Notes: generated by a model from the letters alone, not told the origin. Shown: positions 53,401 to 60,584, counted from the stretch's first letter. The stretch: DNA of 64,000 nucleotides from JAXMAO01 sp046350375 (GCA_046350375.1 JAXMAO010000007.1:124001-188000), one strand, 5' to 3'. Program-made: numbers and translations.

Positions 53401-54661
53401 GCCCGACCTGACGGTCGACGTCGTCGCGCACGACAACTGCACCGCCGACGAGAGCCTGGTCATCACCCAGAACCCGACCGCGGGCTCGACCATCGGCCTC
53501 GGCCCCACGGTGGTGCATATCACCGTCAAGGATGCGGCCAACAACATGGCCATGTGCTCGGCCACGCTCACCGTGGTGGACGACGCGCCGCCGATGATCG
53601 GCCAGTGCGCCGGCAACCAGGAGCTCACCGCCGACGCCAACTGCCAGGCCGCGATTCCCGACCTCACCGGGCAGGTCAAGGCCTCCGACAACTGCACGCC
53701 GTCAGAGAACCTGATGGTCTCGCAGGTCCCGGCGGCCGGCACGCTGGTCGGCCTCGGTCCGACCGACGTGGCGATCACCGTGAAGGATGCCGCCAACAAC
53801 ATGGCAGTCTGCCATGCGATCATGACGGTGGCCGATCACACCGCACCGTCGATCGACGATTGCGGCCCCAGCCCGGTCACGGTCAACGCCAATGCCAGCT
53901 GCCAGGGCGTCATTCCGGACGTGACCGGTGGCGTCAGCGCCTCCGACAACTGCACCAGCGTGGCCAACCTGGTGATTTCGCAGTCGCCGACCGCCGGCAC
54001 GCTGGTCGGCCTCGGTGACACCGACATCACTGTCACCGTGACCGATGAGGCCAGCAACCAGAGCCAGTGCCACATCATCGCCCACGTGGTCGATGCCACG
54101 CCGCCGAGCATCTCGGAATGTGCCGGCGATCTGGAGATCCCCGCCGGTCAGGGCTGCGTCGCCATCCTGCCGGACCTCACCGGGTTCGTCACGGCCAGCG
54201 ATAACTGCACGCCGACCGGCAGCCTCACGATCACGCAGAACCCGCCGGCCGGCTCGGTGGTCGGCCTCGGGCCCCACGTGGTCACGCTGACCGTCAAGGA
54301 CGCCGCGAACAACATGTCGATGTGCCAGGCGACCGTGACCGTGTCGTCGCCCGACACCGACGACGACGGCATCCTCGATTGTGCGGACAACTGTCCGACC
54401 GTCGCCAACCCCGATCAGGCCGACACCGACGGCGACGGGTTGGGCGATGCCTGCGATTGTCAGACCTGCAACGGCGACATGAGCGGCAACAACGTCGTCA
54501 ACGGTGCTGACGTTCAGAGCTTCGTCAATTGTTATGCCGGCGGGTCGCCCGCCGCGGCCGGCTGTGCCTGTGCCGACATGAACAACGACGGCGCATTCAC
54601 CACAGCCGACATCGATCAGTTCGTCGCCAAGCTGCTCGCGGCGAACAACGGCTGTCCGTAA
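47447..54661 (+). CDS. Giant modular surface protein: lamin-tail domain, PPC-like modules, nine HYR modules, TSP3 and dockerin-like end
   Basis: 2404 aa. AAAGGAG precedes the ATG. The signal peptide is GLVLALAATRANAQ. Residues ~35-210 resemble a lamin-tail domain (VVISQVYGGGNNGGALFNAD, FVELYNTGG). Next come about eight modules of ~130-140 aa starting near 48490, 49036, 49493, 49888, 50307, 50750, 51185 and 51610, with NDxC at the start and a GCNDD motif. Nine HYR modules of ~83 aa follow from ~52055 to ~54350, each with C-Q-A-x-x-P-D-h-T ... DNCT ... TVKDAANNM and paired cysteines. The end is a TSP3 calcium repeat (TDDDGILDCADNCPTVANPD) and a dockerin-like pair (NGDMSGNNVVNGADVQSFVN, ADMNNDGAFTTADIDQFV). 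It is likely an extracellular adhesin or cell-surface filament. Confidence 0.9.
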   Translation: MSSVIAGWCSTNRSTTRTTARLAGTVIGLVLALAATRANAQVVISQVYGGGNNGGALFNADFVELYNTGGSSINFATTNYSLHYRAATGTSWTKITISTGTIPANGYYLIRTINAGTSYGTLDVPSPDMTATTPDMSATAGVIALYNSGTTVLVGSSACPPAISSGTGTLQDLVGWGTTANCSEPTASNSTANNAPAPDNRNAVIRRSCGGGDGNNNGSDLFVGLPNPRNTATTATVNLSAWGGGSPSNVRAGDATLLVVIPKNCTGGRVLGASVSANLSSISLSNPQTFFDDGTNGDEVSGDGIYSYLASVPGAATTGAKTIQASVTSGGNSGGCIIPLVVTSSAGPAGDSCRTAIAIPPSGTPGTLNSYGAAGVSTTGNLTNAQPEYNQTMNGFATAGSHNTSSAMRRGIWYTCVGTGGTMTAETCPSTTFDSVVGVYCGTCDGLSVVAGDDDTCTGVSGTLAKATWCSTAGQTYYVWVSHFSTGAQTNAYTIKITDNGTACATQRPCTTCTPTCPGGSTIEDETNPGNSSNDGCDASSVTAATANTFTSVTVSGTVLNICGTSRAVGGTSSAAGTIDNDWYRFQAGTTDTFQANCTAQFPVQIQLRQLSGTGTCSTNTLVSSATAERCATATISTTVTSGVWYALKVFPNLPSGNNNNSGFMVGATSNAYVLSMQVGVPPANDVCGNNVGSFTIAGAGGTASGNSTNASSDAGLPASACPAGSNDVWYYITPTATGPFLVSTCGSSYDTIVNVYTGACGSLTEVGCNDDSTQCSGGTSELRVTLTAATLYRIRIASKTGTTGAYSLSVQPAPVNDDCASALALSAVSTLSNSWGGSFQQSNATALADGTATCATTSRDLWYSFTPAVSGVWTIDTCSASTVPDTVVSLWDTCGGTELACNDDASPACTPATSSRITPTLTASTTYLIRIASKNAISTGGLIAFNVVPPTPGNDACGANVGSFSYSGTGFTVDGSTQSATPDAGAGVSCDTSLGKDVYYYFTPSVSGNYTASTCNPTTLVPDLDTVISIHTNTCPVVDATQIGGTSGCNDQGCTGGGTNETVLSNVPLTAGTTYIIRVGQWSSSHTGGPFRLTVSLPPPANETCATATTITITSGAGTASGSNVSAAVPLDGTTPVPSCNGSATKDIWYSFTTPASPAGTNPWVINTCGSAIDTVLQVLTACTAGSEVGCNDDVVAGPCTGCSAPQSEMTVSLTASTTYKIRVASGAGSPGGGAITVNIILAAAPANDACASPTAITISGTCPTGTATGSNQFAASGLDGTQPAMCVTADKDVFFSVAIPATPTGTNNWVFETCTGTTQDTVLQVLDACGGTVLGCNDNTAGCGTGAQSRVTIPLAAGTSVRVRVASVGSPACGGAFTLTAKLSPPANDFCANATAVSEGAFTWSNFCAGTDGAAFVAVCDPTDTGTNVNSDVWFLYTATCTAVTTVTTCDAPATGTNFTDTVLAVYPSGTCPPTDASRIACDDDIDAPFTCAASGLRSSLTFSAVKGTQYLIRVGAFSTSAQGTGSLTISQPADTTPPSISQCAGNQSANADANCQAAVPDFTSGVIASDNCTGSLTITQSPTAGTLVGLGDTPVTLTVKDAANNMSTCMAHFFVNDVTAPNISDCGSNLQANADANCQAAVPDFTAAVVATDNCTAQGSLVITQSPTAGTLVGLGDTPVTITVKDAANNMAMCSRTFTVVDATPPSISDCGMDLSADADAMCQAAVPDFTAAVVATDNCTAQGSLVITQSPTAGTLVSTGDTTVTITVKDAANNMSMCTRHFIVSDVTPPSVVTCPGTVDLYADANCHAMVPDLTGLVVATDNCTSSGNLVITQSPLAGTQITLGTTPVTITVTDEANNQNTSCVVDVIVHDDMAAVLKSCVSDQQLSADASCQAELPDLTGLIMAHDNCSYMVSQSPPPGTILALGPHMVSFTVTDPSGQPVAGSPCSATVTVVDVSAPNIVQCASDQQLSADASCQAIVPDLTVDVVAHDNCTADESLVITQNPTAGSTIGLGPTVVHITVKDAANNMAMCSATLTVVDDAPPMIGQCAGNQELTADANCQAAIPDLTGQVKASDNCTPSENLMVSQVPAAGTLVGLGPTDVAITVKDAANNMAVCHAIMTVADHTAPSIDDCGPSPVTVNANASCQGVIPDVTGGVSASDNCTSVANLVISQSPTAGTLVGLGDTDITVTVTDEASNQSQCHIIAHVVDATPPSISECAGDLEIPAGQGCVAILPDLTGFVTASDNCTPTGSLTITQNPPAGSVVGLGPHVVTLTVKDAANNMSMCQATVTVSSPDTDDDGILDCADNCPTVANPDQADTDGDGLGDACDCQTCNGDMSGNNVVNGADVQSFVNCYAGGSPAAAGCACADMNNDGAFTTADIDQFVAKLLAANNGCP

Positions 54662-55067
54662 GGCGACCGCATCCGAACCCGCCCAGGCCACGCCTGGCGG
54701 AACCCAATGGTCGCACTCGCACGGCTCGGACGGGGAAACCGTCCGGGCCGTGCCTACTTTCAGCTCAGCGTCGATCTGCGAGACTCACCGGCCACCGCTT
54801 ACGGCGCACAAGCACCTATTACTAAAAGTGTTATGGCGCGGTACCGGCCGCGGTCCCGCCGAGAATCCGTTGCCACACGCGCCCAGCAGACGCCCGGATT
54901 GCCCGCCTGGGTGGCCAAGATTCCCCGCGCGTTGCGGGTGGTTACCCAACTTCGCCGGGCGATCGGCGGCCGCAGGCCCGCCACGCCGGTTCGCACGCTG
55001 GCACGCCGAGTGCATATCCCTGGATCAACCCGCCGGGGTTCGGCGGAAACGATACCAAGGAGATACA
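54662..55067. other. Intergenic region after the giant gene
   Basis: About 400 nt. It contains a 54719-54753 palindrome (GCACGG-x3-GGACGG-x5-CCGTCC-x3-CCGTGC) that could end the long transcript, and a small A+T-rich patch near 54812-54835 (TATTACTAAAAGTGTTATG), a possible promoter for the peptide gene that follows. No gene is supported; the ORF reading through here is out of character. Confidence 0.5.
54719..54753. repeat. Stepped palindrome, possible end of the giant-gene transcript
   Basis: Paired arms GCACGG/CCGTGC and GGACGG/CCGTCC are separated by 3-nt internal bulges around a GGAAA loop. The arms resemble the CACGGGC palindrome family near 21871 and 55591 in their CACGG/CCGTG ends. No T tract follows. 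Confidence 0.5.
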
Positions 55068-55187
55068 ATGGATATTCTGAGTTCAATCTTCGGTGCGATT
55101 TACGGTCTGTTGAACGAGACGCTCGGCCACCAGATCGCCAACATGTTCAACGGCCTGCTGTGGACCCTGGGTGTTTACCACGACTAA
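55068..55187 (+). CDS. Small hydrophobic peptide 1 (39 aa)
   Basis: A 39-residue peptide, MDILSSIFGAIYGLLNETLG then HQIANMFNGLLWTLGVYHD. AAGGAGA sits 5-7 nt before the ATG, better than most starts in the window, and a textbook terminator begins 23 nt after the stop, so this is a complete monocistronic unit. The sequence is amphipathic to hydrophobic with conserved-looking Gly/Leu/Phe spacing. The peptide at 60585 has a similar start (MIDVFSLISDVFFQFLGMMI). No family was recognised. It may be a membrane-associated peptide. Confidence 0.7.
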   Translation: MDILSSIFGAIYGLLNETLGHQIANMFNGLLWTLGVYHD

Positions 55188-55210
55188 CGCACCGTTCTGA
55201 ACAGGCGTTC

Positions 55211-55244
55211 GGGTGGTCCGCTTCGGACCACCCTCTTTTTTTTT
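55211..55244 (+). terminator. Intrinsic terminator after small peptide 1
   Basis: Perfect 10-bp stem GGGTGGTCCG/CGGACCACCC with a CTT loop (55211-55233), followed by TCTTTTTTTTT. This is the strongest intrinsic terminator in the window. Confidence 0.92.
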
Positions 55245-55257
55245 CCGCAGTCCGAAC

Positions 55258-55288
55258 TTGACCCGCGCGGTGTACGCCCGTAAATAAT
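55258..55288 (+). promoter_or_regulatory. Candidate promoter of small peptide 2
   Basis: TTGACC at 55258-55263, a 17-19-nt spacer and TAAATAAT at 55281-55288 form a sigma-70-like promoter directly after the preceding terminator, about 72 nt before the ATG. Confidence 0.52.
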
Positions 55289-55359
55289 TGAAACTCGCAT
55301 CGGACGCCCGCTGCGCCGGCCACCGGCCACGGGCGCCCTCAACACTCTGGAGAATCCGA

Positions 55360-55548
55360 ATGCCCACGCTCGGCAGCTTCAGCCTGTTTCACTCGATTGG
55401 AATGTTGATCTCGTCGCTGCTCGGCGACGGCAGCGTTTTCAAAGCTGTACTCGGCGACGGATCGGTCTTTCAGGGCGTCCTCGGCGCGCTCGACGGCGCC
55501 GTGAACGGCATCATCGCCATCCTCATTGGCCTGCTGCTGCCGGCCTAG
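55360..55548 (+). CDS. Small hydrophobic peptide 2 (62 aa) with LGDGSVF repeat
   Basis: 62 residues from the ATG at 55360, with CTGGAGAA upstream. MPTLGSFSLFHSIGMLISSL, then two copies of LGDGSVF (LLGDGSVFKAVLGDGSVFQG) and a hydrophobic end (GIIAILIGLLLPA). It has its own promoter-like boxes and follows the peptide 1 terminator. Function unknown; the tail looks like a membrane helix. No homologous family was recognised. Confidence 0.62.
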   Translation: MPTLGSFSLFHSIGMLISSLLGDGSVFKAVLGDGSVFQGVLGALDGAVNGIIAILIGLLLPA

Positions 55549-55590
55549 AGCGTTTTTCACGCGACCGTCGCGAACCTCACCGTGGGGTGG

Positions 55591-55609
55591 CACGGGCTTT
55601 CAGCCCGTG
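55591..55609. repeat. Palindrome CACGGGCT-TTC-AGCCCGTG
   Basis: A perfect 8-bp hairpin with a 3-nt loop in the convergent gap between small peptide 2 and the histidine kinase gene. It is related to the palindrome at 21871-21900. It may be an interspersed repeat or act as a terminator. Confidence 0.55.
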
Positions 55610-55719
55610 TCCCGGTTTCTCCGCGTGAACAGCCGGCGACCGCCATGAGCGAACGAAAAACGCTCTAGCCCCGGACACACACACGCCGCGCGACGCCGCC
55701 GTACGATCCCCGCGCCCCC

Positions 55720-57105
55720 TCAGCCGGACGGGGGCGCCGACCCGGCGCCCGGCAGTCGAATGGTCACCGTCGCCCCCGCGCCCGGCGTGCTGACCAGTTC
55801 GATCGTCCCGCCGTGCGCCTCGACCAGCGATTTGCAGATCGCCAGCCCGAGCCCGGCGCTGCTCCGTCCGGTCGCCGAGCGCGAGCGCTCGCCGCGGAAG
55901 AACCGCCCGAACAGGTGCGGCAGATCGTCCGCCGGAACGCCGTTGCCGTCGTCGGCCACCTTCAGCACCGCCCAGCCGTCGTCGCTCGAGACGGCCACCT
56001 GCACGCAGCCGGGCCGGCCCATGTGGCGGATCGCATTGTCGATCAGGTTCCCGGCCACCTGCCGCAGCCGGCCGTTGTCGGCCCGCAGCCACACCGCCTG
56101 TCGCGGCTCGAAGCGCAGCGCCACGCGCTGTTCGGCCGCGTAGGGGTCGTACAGGTCTATCACGTCGTCAATGATCGCATCGAGCCGCACCGGCTCGGGC
56201 CGCAGCACGGCGTCACCGGTGTCGAGCCGCGCGAGAAGCAGCAGGTCTTCGGCGATCCTCGACAACTGGTCGAACCGCTCAATGCTCGCCTGTACGGTCT
56301 GGCGCAGTTCCTCGGCCGATCGCTCGCGGCTCAGCGCCAGTTCCGCCGAGCCGCGCAGCGCCGCCAGCGGCGTCCGCAGCTCGTGCGACGCGTCGGCCGT
56401 GAACTGCTGAATCTGCCGGAACTGGGCCTCCAGCCGGTCGAGCATCTGGTTGAGCGTCTCGGCCAGCCGGTCGAGCTCGTCGCCCGAGCCGCTGCGCACC
56501 AGCCGGTCGGCCAGTCGCGTCGCGGTGATGAGCTGGGCGCTGTCGGTCATGTCGCGCACGGGGCGCAGCAGCCGCCGCGCCAGCCAGCGCCCGGCCATCA
56601 GCGAGAGCAGCGCCGCGCCGCCGATGGCCGCGCCGCAGATTTCCCGGAACTGCCGCAGCGAGTGCTCCATGCCGTCCAGCGAATAGGCGACCTGAACCAG
56701 GTAGGCCTGGTCCTGGAAGTGCGTCGGCTGGCTGCAGACGCGCACGTCGTGTTCTCCGCCGGCGATGCTTACGGTCAGGAAGCGCGGCACGCGGCGTCGC
56801 GCCTCGGCCTGCTGGCCCGCATCCGGCGGAACCGGGATGGCGTCGTTGACCGCGCTGGTCAGCACCAGCCGGCCGTCCATCGACACCATTCGAAACACCA
56901 GGTCGCCGCGCAGGCGGCTGCCCAGCTCGCGGCGCACCTCGGCCTCGATCTTGGCGAGCGGCGCGCTGGCCTCTTCCTCGAGAATGGAGATGAATTCGAG
57001 CACTTCGCCGCGCAGAAATGCGTCGATCTCTCGCCGCAGCGAATACTCCAGCCCCCCGTAGAGCGCCAGGCAGACCACGACGCAGATCGACAGCGTCGAG
57101 CCCAT
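55720..57105 (-). CDS. Two-component sensor histidine kinase
   Basis: 461 aa from the ATG at 57105. Residues 1-25 form a membrane helix (LSICVVVCLALYGGLEYSLR), then a periplasmic sensor domain to about residue 160, a second helix (AAIGGAALLSLMAGRWLA), and a HAMP segment (RRLLRPVRDMTDSAQLITAT). The phospho-acceptor His is in QFTADASHELRTPLAALRGS, the N box is VAGNLIDNAIRH and the G boxes are VADDGNGVPADDL and GLGLAICKSLVEAHGG. The frame upstream of the ATG encodes IVRLPRTIGARLTLLG, typical of heavy-metal kinase N-termini, directly after the regulator stop in the same frame, so the start is uncertain. Confidence 0.92.
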   Translation of the reverse strand: MGSTLSICVVVCLALYGGLEYSLRREIDAFLRGEVLEFISILEEEASAPLAKIEAEVRRELGSRLRGDLVFRMVSMDGRLVLTSAVNDAIPVPPDAGQQAEARRRVPRFLTVSIAGGEHDVRVCSQPTHFQDQAYLVQVAYSLDGMEHSLRQFREICGAAIGGAALLSLMAGRWLARRLLRPVRDMTDSAQLITATRLADRLVRSGSGDELDRLAETLNQMLDRLEAQFRQIQQFTADASHELRTPLAALRGSAELALSRERSAEELRQTVQASIERFDQLSRIAEDLLLLARLDTGDAVLRPEPVRLDAIIDDVIDLYDPYAAEQRVALRFEPRQAVWLRADNGRLRQVAGNLIDNAIRHMGRPGCVQVAVSSDDGWAVLKVADDGNGVPADDLPHLFGRFFRGERSRSATGRSSAGLGLAICKSLVEAHGGTIELVSTPGAGATVTIRLPGAGSAPPSG

Positions 57106-57156
57106 GCCCAGCAGCGTCAGCCGGGCGCCGATGGTTCGCGGCAGACGGACGATGCC

Positions 57157-57825
57157 CTACTCCCGCACGACGTAGCCCACGCCGCGAATGGTGTGAATCA
57201 GCGGCGAGTCGAACCCGTGATCCACCTTCTTGCGCAGCCGGTTAATGTGCACGTCCACCACGTTCGTCAGCGGGTCGATCTGCATGTCCCACACCTTGTC
57301 GAGCAGCATCGCCCGCGACACCACCTGCCCGGCGTGCCGGGCCAGGTATTCCAGCAGCGCAAACTCGCGCGCCGACAGGTCGATCCGCCGCCCGCCGCGC
57401 TGCACCTGGTGCGTCAGCGTGTCGATCGTCAGGTCGCCGACGATCAGCGGGCCGAGCGGGGCGCCGCTCCGCCGGCGGATCAGCGCCCGCACGCGCGCCA
57501 GCAGCTCCGCAAAAGTGAACGGCTTGGGCAGGTAGTCGTCGGCCCCCAGGTCGAGCCCGCGGACGCGATCGTCGACCGCGTCGCGCGCCGTCAGACAGAT
57601 AACCGGCGTCGCGTCGCCGCGCTCCCGCAACTCGCGCAGAATCGAAAAACCGTCGCGCCCGGGCAGCATCAGGTCGAGCACGATCACGTCGTACGATTCG
57701 GCCAGCGCCATCGCCATGCCGCGATGACCGTCGTGCGCCACATCGACCTGGAGCGACGACTCCCGCAGACCGCGTCCGACGAAGTCGGCTACACCGCTGT
57801 CGTCCTCGACCAGTAACGCGCGCAT
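57157..57825 (-). CDS. OmpR/PhoB-family response regulator
   Basis: 222 aa from the ATG at 57825 (MRALLVEDDSGVADFVGRGL). The receiver has the acidic pair VEDD, the phospho-Asp in VIVLDLMLPGRDG, Thr in VICLTARD and Lys in DYLPKPFTFAELLARV. The C-terminal winged helix includes LSAREFALLEYLARHAGQVV and VDVHINRLRKKVDHGF, then HTIRGVGYVVRE. This arrangement matches CopR/CusR/CzcR-type metal regulators. It is divergent from the outer-membrane and efflux genes, with a TTACA/TGTAA dyad in the shared intergenic region. Confidence 0.95.
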   Translation of the reverse strand: MRALLVEDDSGVADFVGRGLRESSLQVDVAHDGHRGMAMALAESYDVIVLDLMLPGRDGFSILRELRERGDATPVICLTARDAVDDRVRGLDLGADDYLPKPFTFAELLARVRALIRRRSGAPLGPLIVGDLTIDTLTHQVQRGGRRIDLSAREFALLEYLARHAGQVVSRAMLLDKVWDMQIDPLTNVVDVHINRLRKKVDHGFDSPLIHTIRGVGYVVRE

Positions 57826-57945
57826 AGTCGCGCTCCCGCCCCGCCTCGACCCGAATCGACCCTGATTCTCGCGCGCCGCGCACGCCATGACAACGCCTTC
57901 ATACCGCCACGCCGCGCCGTGGCCGCACGGTACCGGACCCGAACT

Positions 57946-57959
57946 TTACATGTTTGTAA
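57946..57959. promoter_or_regulatory. Candidate response-regulator operator: TTACA-N4-TGTAA
   Basis: A perfect inverted repeat TTACA-TGTT-TGTAA lies in an A+T-rich island (CTTTACATGTTTGTAATCAA) of an otherwise G+C-rich 255-nt region between the regulator and the divergent outer-membrane/efflux genes. CopR/CusR-type regulators bind similar TTACA...TGTAA or TACA/TGTA dyads, so it is a likely autoregulatory operator. Confidence 0.55.
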
Positions 57960-58080
57960 TCAAACTCCGGCTTGCCGCTCGTCCCAACGCGCCGTAGCCT
58001 GCGCCCGGCCATCGGCCGAGCGCGAGTTGTCCCTCTTGCGTCGCGCATCGGCAGCGGCCGCCATTTCACGGAGGATTGCG

Positions 58081-59010
58081 ATGTCAGTGGCGCGATTCGC
58101 ACGTTTCGGGTCTGCCGCGGTTCTGGTCGGTGCGCTGGCGACGGTGGTGCTGGCCGATCCGCCTGTGTCCCGAACGCCGCACGAGCCGCTCAGCCTGTCG
58201 CAGGCCCCCGAGCCGGCGCCCGCTGACAAGTCTGCCCCGGCACACAACGGCGAAATGACCGCCAACGCGCCCGAGTCCGAATCGCATTCCGGCTATCGCG
58301 AGGTGAGCGACTTTTTCAACATTCGCGAAGCCAATCCGCAGGTAGACAAGGGCGAGTTCGAGTTTGAACTTGAGGGACGCTGGTTCACGCGCTCGTTGCA
58401 TGAGCGCGACGAACTTGGACTCGCCCAGACTTTGAAGTATGGCTTCACCGACGACTTCTTCGTCGAGCTCGAGGTGGTCGAGCCGCGCCTCGGCGACGGC
58501 GGCAACCAGGGCACTGGCGACATCAACCTCGTCTTCTTCAACCGCTTCCTGCGCGAAGACGGCACCTGGCCGGCCATCGGCGGCCAAGTCGAGCTGCGCC
58601 TGCCCAGCGGCGACGGCTCGAGCGGCGTCGACGCGACTTTCTCGGCCATCGTCACCAAGTCGATCACCGACCGCCTGCGGGCGAACGTCGAAGGCCAGGT
58701 CGAAACCGCCAACGGCGCCCCCGGCGCCGAGGAAGAGGACGAGCGCCGCCACTTCCAGTGGGCCATCGGCGCCGGCATCGACTACCTGTTCGACGACCAG
58801 ACGCTCGGCCTGCTGAACTACATCAACCGCGCCAGCGAGGAGGAGGGGCAGCACAACAACAACATCCTCGAGCTGGGCGTCGTCCGCGAGATCTATCACG
58901 TCGGAAACGTCCACCAGCACCTCAAGTTCGCCGTCGACGTCGGGCTCGACGGTCAGCCCGAAACCCCCAACCTCGGCGCCAAGTTCCAGTATTCCATTGA
59001 CTGGAAGTAG
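58081..59010 (+). CDS. Outer-membrane beta-barrel protein of the efflux locus
   Basis: 309 aa from the ATG at 58081, with GGAGG about 10 nt upstream. The signal peptide is FGSAAVLVGALATVVLA. Then come a Pro/Ala-rich linker and alternating beta strands: GEFEFELEGRWFTRSLHERD, DELGLAQTLKYGFTDDFFVE, WPAIGGQVELRLPSGDG, EIYHVGNVHQHLKFAVDVGL, ending AKFQYSIDWK. This layout resembles MetA/phenol-degradation-type and similar porin-like proteins. The TolC-like gene overlaps its 3' end. The specific role in export or sensing is unknown. Confidence 0.75.
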   Translation: MSVARFARFGSAAVLVGALATVVLADPPVSRTPHEPLSLSQAPEPAPADKSAPAHNGEMTANAPESESHSGYREVSDFFNIREANPQVDKGEFEFELEGRWFTRSLHERDELGLAQTLKYGFTDDFFVELEVVEPRLGDGGNQGTGDINLVFFNRFLREDGTWPAIGGQVELRLPSGDGSSGVDATFSAIVTKSITDRLRANVEGQVETANGAPGAEEEDERRHFQWAIGAGIDYLFDDQTLGLLNYINRASEEEGQHNNNILELGVVREIYHVGNVHQHLKFAVDVGLDGQPETPNLGAKFQYSIDWK

Positions 59011-60571
59011 CCCGCCGATCGCCGTCTTTTCCCGCGCGCCCCGGGCGGCGCGTCGTCGCACCCATCGCGCATGCCGAATCGCCGCCACGCTCGCCGGGCT
59101 GCCGGCCATCGCGGCCGCGTGCGCAGCGGTCCGCCCCGAGGCCGACTTTCGCCGCACGGCCGCCCAGGTCGCACAGCGAACCGGCGCCGCCGACGTTTAC
59201 GACCCCGCGGCCGAGGCGCGCGTCGCGACGCGCGTCGGCGAACTGCTGGCCGACGGCCTGACGCCCGACGAGGCCGTCAGCGTCGCGCTGCTCAACAACC
59301 CCGAGTTCCAGTCGCTCTTCATGCAGATCGGCGCCTCGCGGGCCGACGTCGTCCAGTCGCGCCTGCTGACCAACCCGGGCCTGAGCCTCTCGGTGCGCTT
59401 CCCGGAGGGCGGCGGGCGGCGCAACCTGACGCTCGGCTTCGCCCAGGAACTGGTCGACCTGTGGCAGATTCCGATCCGCTCGCAAATCGCCACCGCCGCG
59501 CTCGAGCAGCTCGTGCTCGACGTCGTGCAGCGCGGAGTCGCCCTCACGGGCCAGACGCGCAGCGAGTGTTTCCGGCTGATGGCGGCCGAACGCGGCGCCC
59601 ACATCGCCGCCGAAAACGTGCAGCTCATCGAGCAGTCGCTGGCGCTCACCGAGAAGCGCGTCCAGGCCGGCGAGACCAGCCGGCTCGACGCCAACCTGGT
59701 GCAGGCCGGGCTGCTGGCGGCCAAGCTCGAGCAGCAGGCGGCGGCGCGCGACGTGCAGGTGGCGCGGGCCGCGCTCGGGCGACTGCTGGGGCTCAGCCGC
59801 CGCGATCAACCGTGGACGCTGGTTGGCGAGCTGCCGGCGAGTTCCGTCCTGCCGGCCGACGATCGCGAGCTGCTCGCATGCGGACTGGCCGATCGCACCG
59901 ACGCCCGCGCCAAGGCGCAGCAGCTTTCCGCCGCGACCGACGAATTGAAACGCCAGTGGCTGAACATCTTTCCGAGCGTGCAACTGGGCGTGGAGGACGA
60001 GGCGCTCGAGTCTCGCGGCCTGCCCGGCCGGCAGATTCTCGCCGACACGGCCCGCGCCTCGGTCGCCGCCGGACAGCTCGCGGCGCCGTCAATTCAGACG
60101 CGCAGGCAGCGCGCCGCCGAGCGGAGGCAGATCATCGACAACTTGCTCGGCCCGACGCTGGCCATCACCCTGCCGATCTGGGACCAGAACCAGGCCCAAA
60201 TCGCCAAGGCCCGCTTCACCGTCGAACAGCGCCGCCGCGAGTACGAATCGCTGCTCGACGCCATCGCCGATGAAATCCAGGAGTCGGCCGCCGTCGCGCG
60301 GGTCGCCGCGACCCAGGCAGACTACTACCGTCAGCAGGTGCTGCCGCGGGCCGAGGAGAATCTCCGCGCGGCGCGCCAGGCCTACGACGCCGGCGAACAG
60401 AGCGTCGTCGTGCTGATCGAGGCCCAGGAGTTTCTCGTCGCCCAGCGGCGCGGACATCTCGGCGCCCTGCGCGACCAGGCTGTGGCCCGCGCGGCGCTCG
60501 AGCAGGCGCTGGGTGGTCGATTGCCGGCCAGCCCGGCAACCCAGCCGGTGGAAGTCGAGCGGGTCAACTGA
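58997..60571 (+). CDS. TolC-family outer-membrane efflux protein (CusC/CzcC-like)
   Basis: 524 aa. It uses a TTG at 58997 that overlaps the previous gene by 14 nt; this is the first start in frame and so is uncertain. The signal and possible lipobox are LAGLPAIAAACA. Two OEP repeats follow: NNPEFQSLFMQIGASRADVV and SRLLTNPGLSLSVRF, then a long coiled coil (LALTEKRVQAGETSRLDANL and similar), and a second repeat from about residue 360 (PTLAITLPIWDQNQAQIAKA). Forms the trimeric outer-membrane channel of an RND pump. Confidence 0.9.
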   Translation: MTGSSPPIAVFSRAPRAARRRTHRACRIAATLAGLPAIAAACAAVRPEADFRRTAAQVAQRTGAADVYDPAAEARVATRVGELLADGLTPDEAVSVALLNNPEFQSLFMQIGASRADVVQSRLLTNPGLSLSVRFPEGGGRRNLTLGFAQELVDLWQIPIRSQIATAALEQLVLDVVQRGVALTGQTRSECFRLMAAERGAHIAAENVQLIEQSLALTEKRVQAGETSRLDANLVQAGLLAAKLEQQAAARDVQVARAALGRLLGLSRRDQPWTLVGELPASSVLPADDRELLACGLADRTDARAKAQQLSAATDELKRQWLNIFPSVQLGVEDEALESRGLPGRQILADTARASVAAGQLAAPSIQTRRQRAAERRQIIDNLLGPTLAITLPIWDQNQAQIAKARFTVEQRRREYESLLDAIADEIQESAAVARVAATQADYYRQQVLPRAEENLRAARQAYDAGEQSVVVLIEAQEFLVAQRRGHLGALRDQAVARAALEQALGGRLPASPATQPVEVERVN

Positions 60572-60584
60572 CAGGAGGTGTGCC

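Noticed and set aside
52055..54350. Repeated DNA as a possible CRISPR or satellite
   Set aside because: The repeat unit is ~250 nt, in frame, and encodes HYR protein modules with paired cysteines.
55813..57816. 667-codon plus-strand ORF over the two-component genes
   Set aside because: It is a shadow of the kinase and regulator; the composition is Arg/Gln/His-rich and lacks domain motifs.
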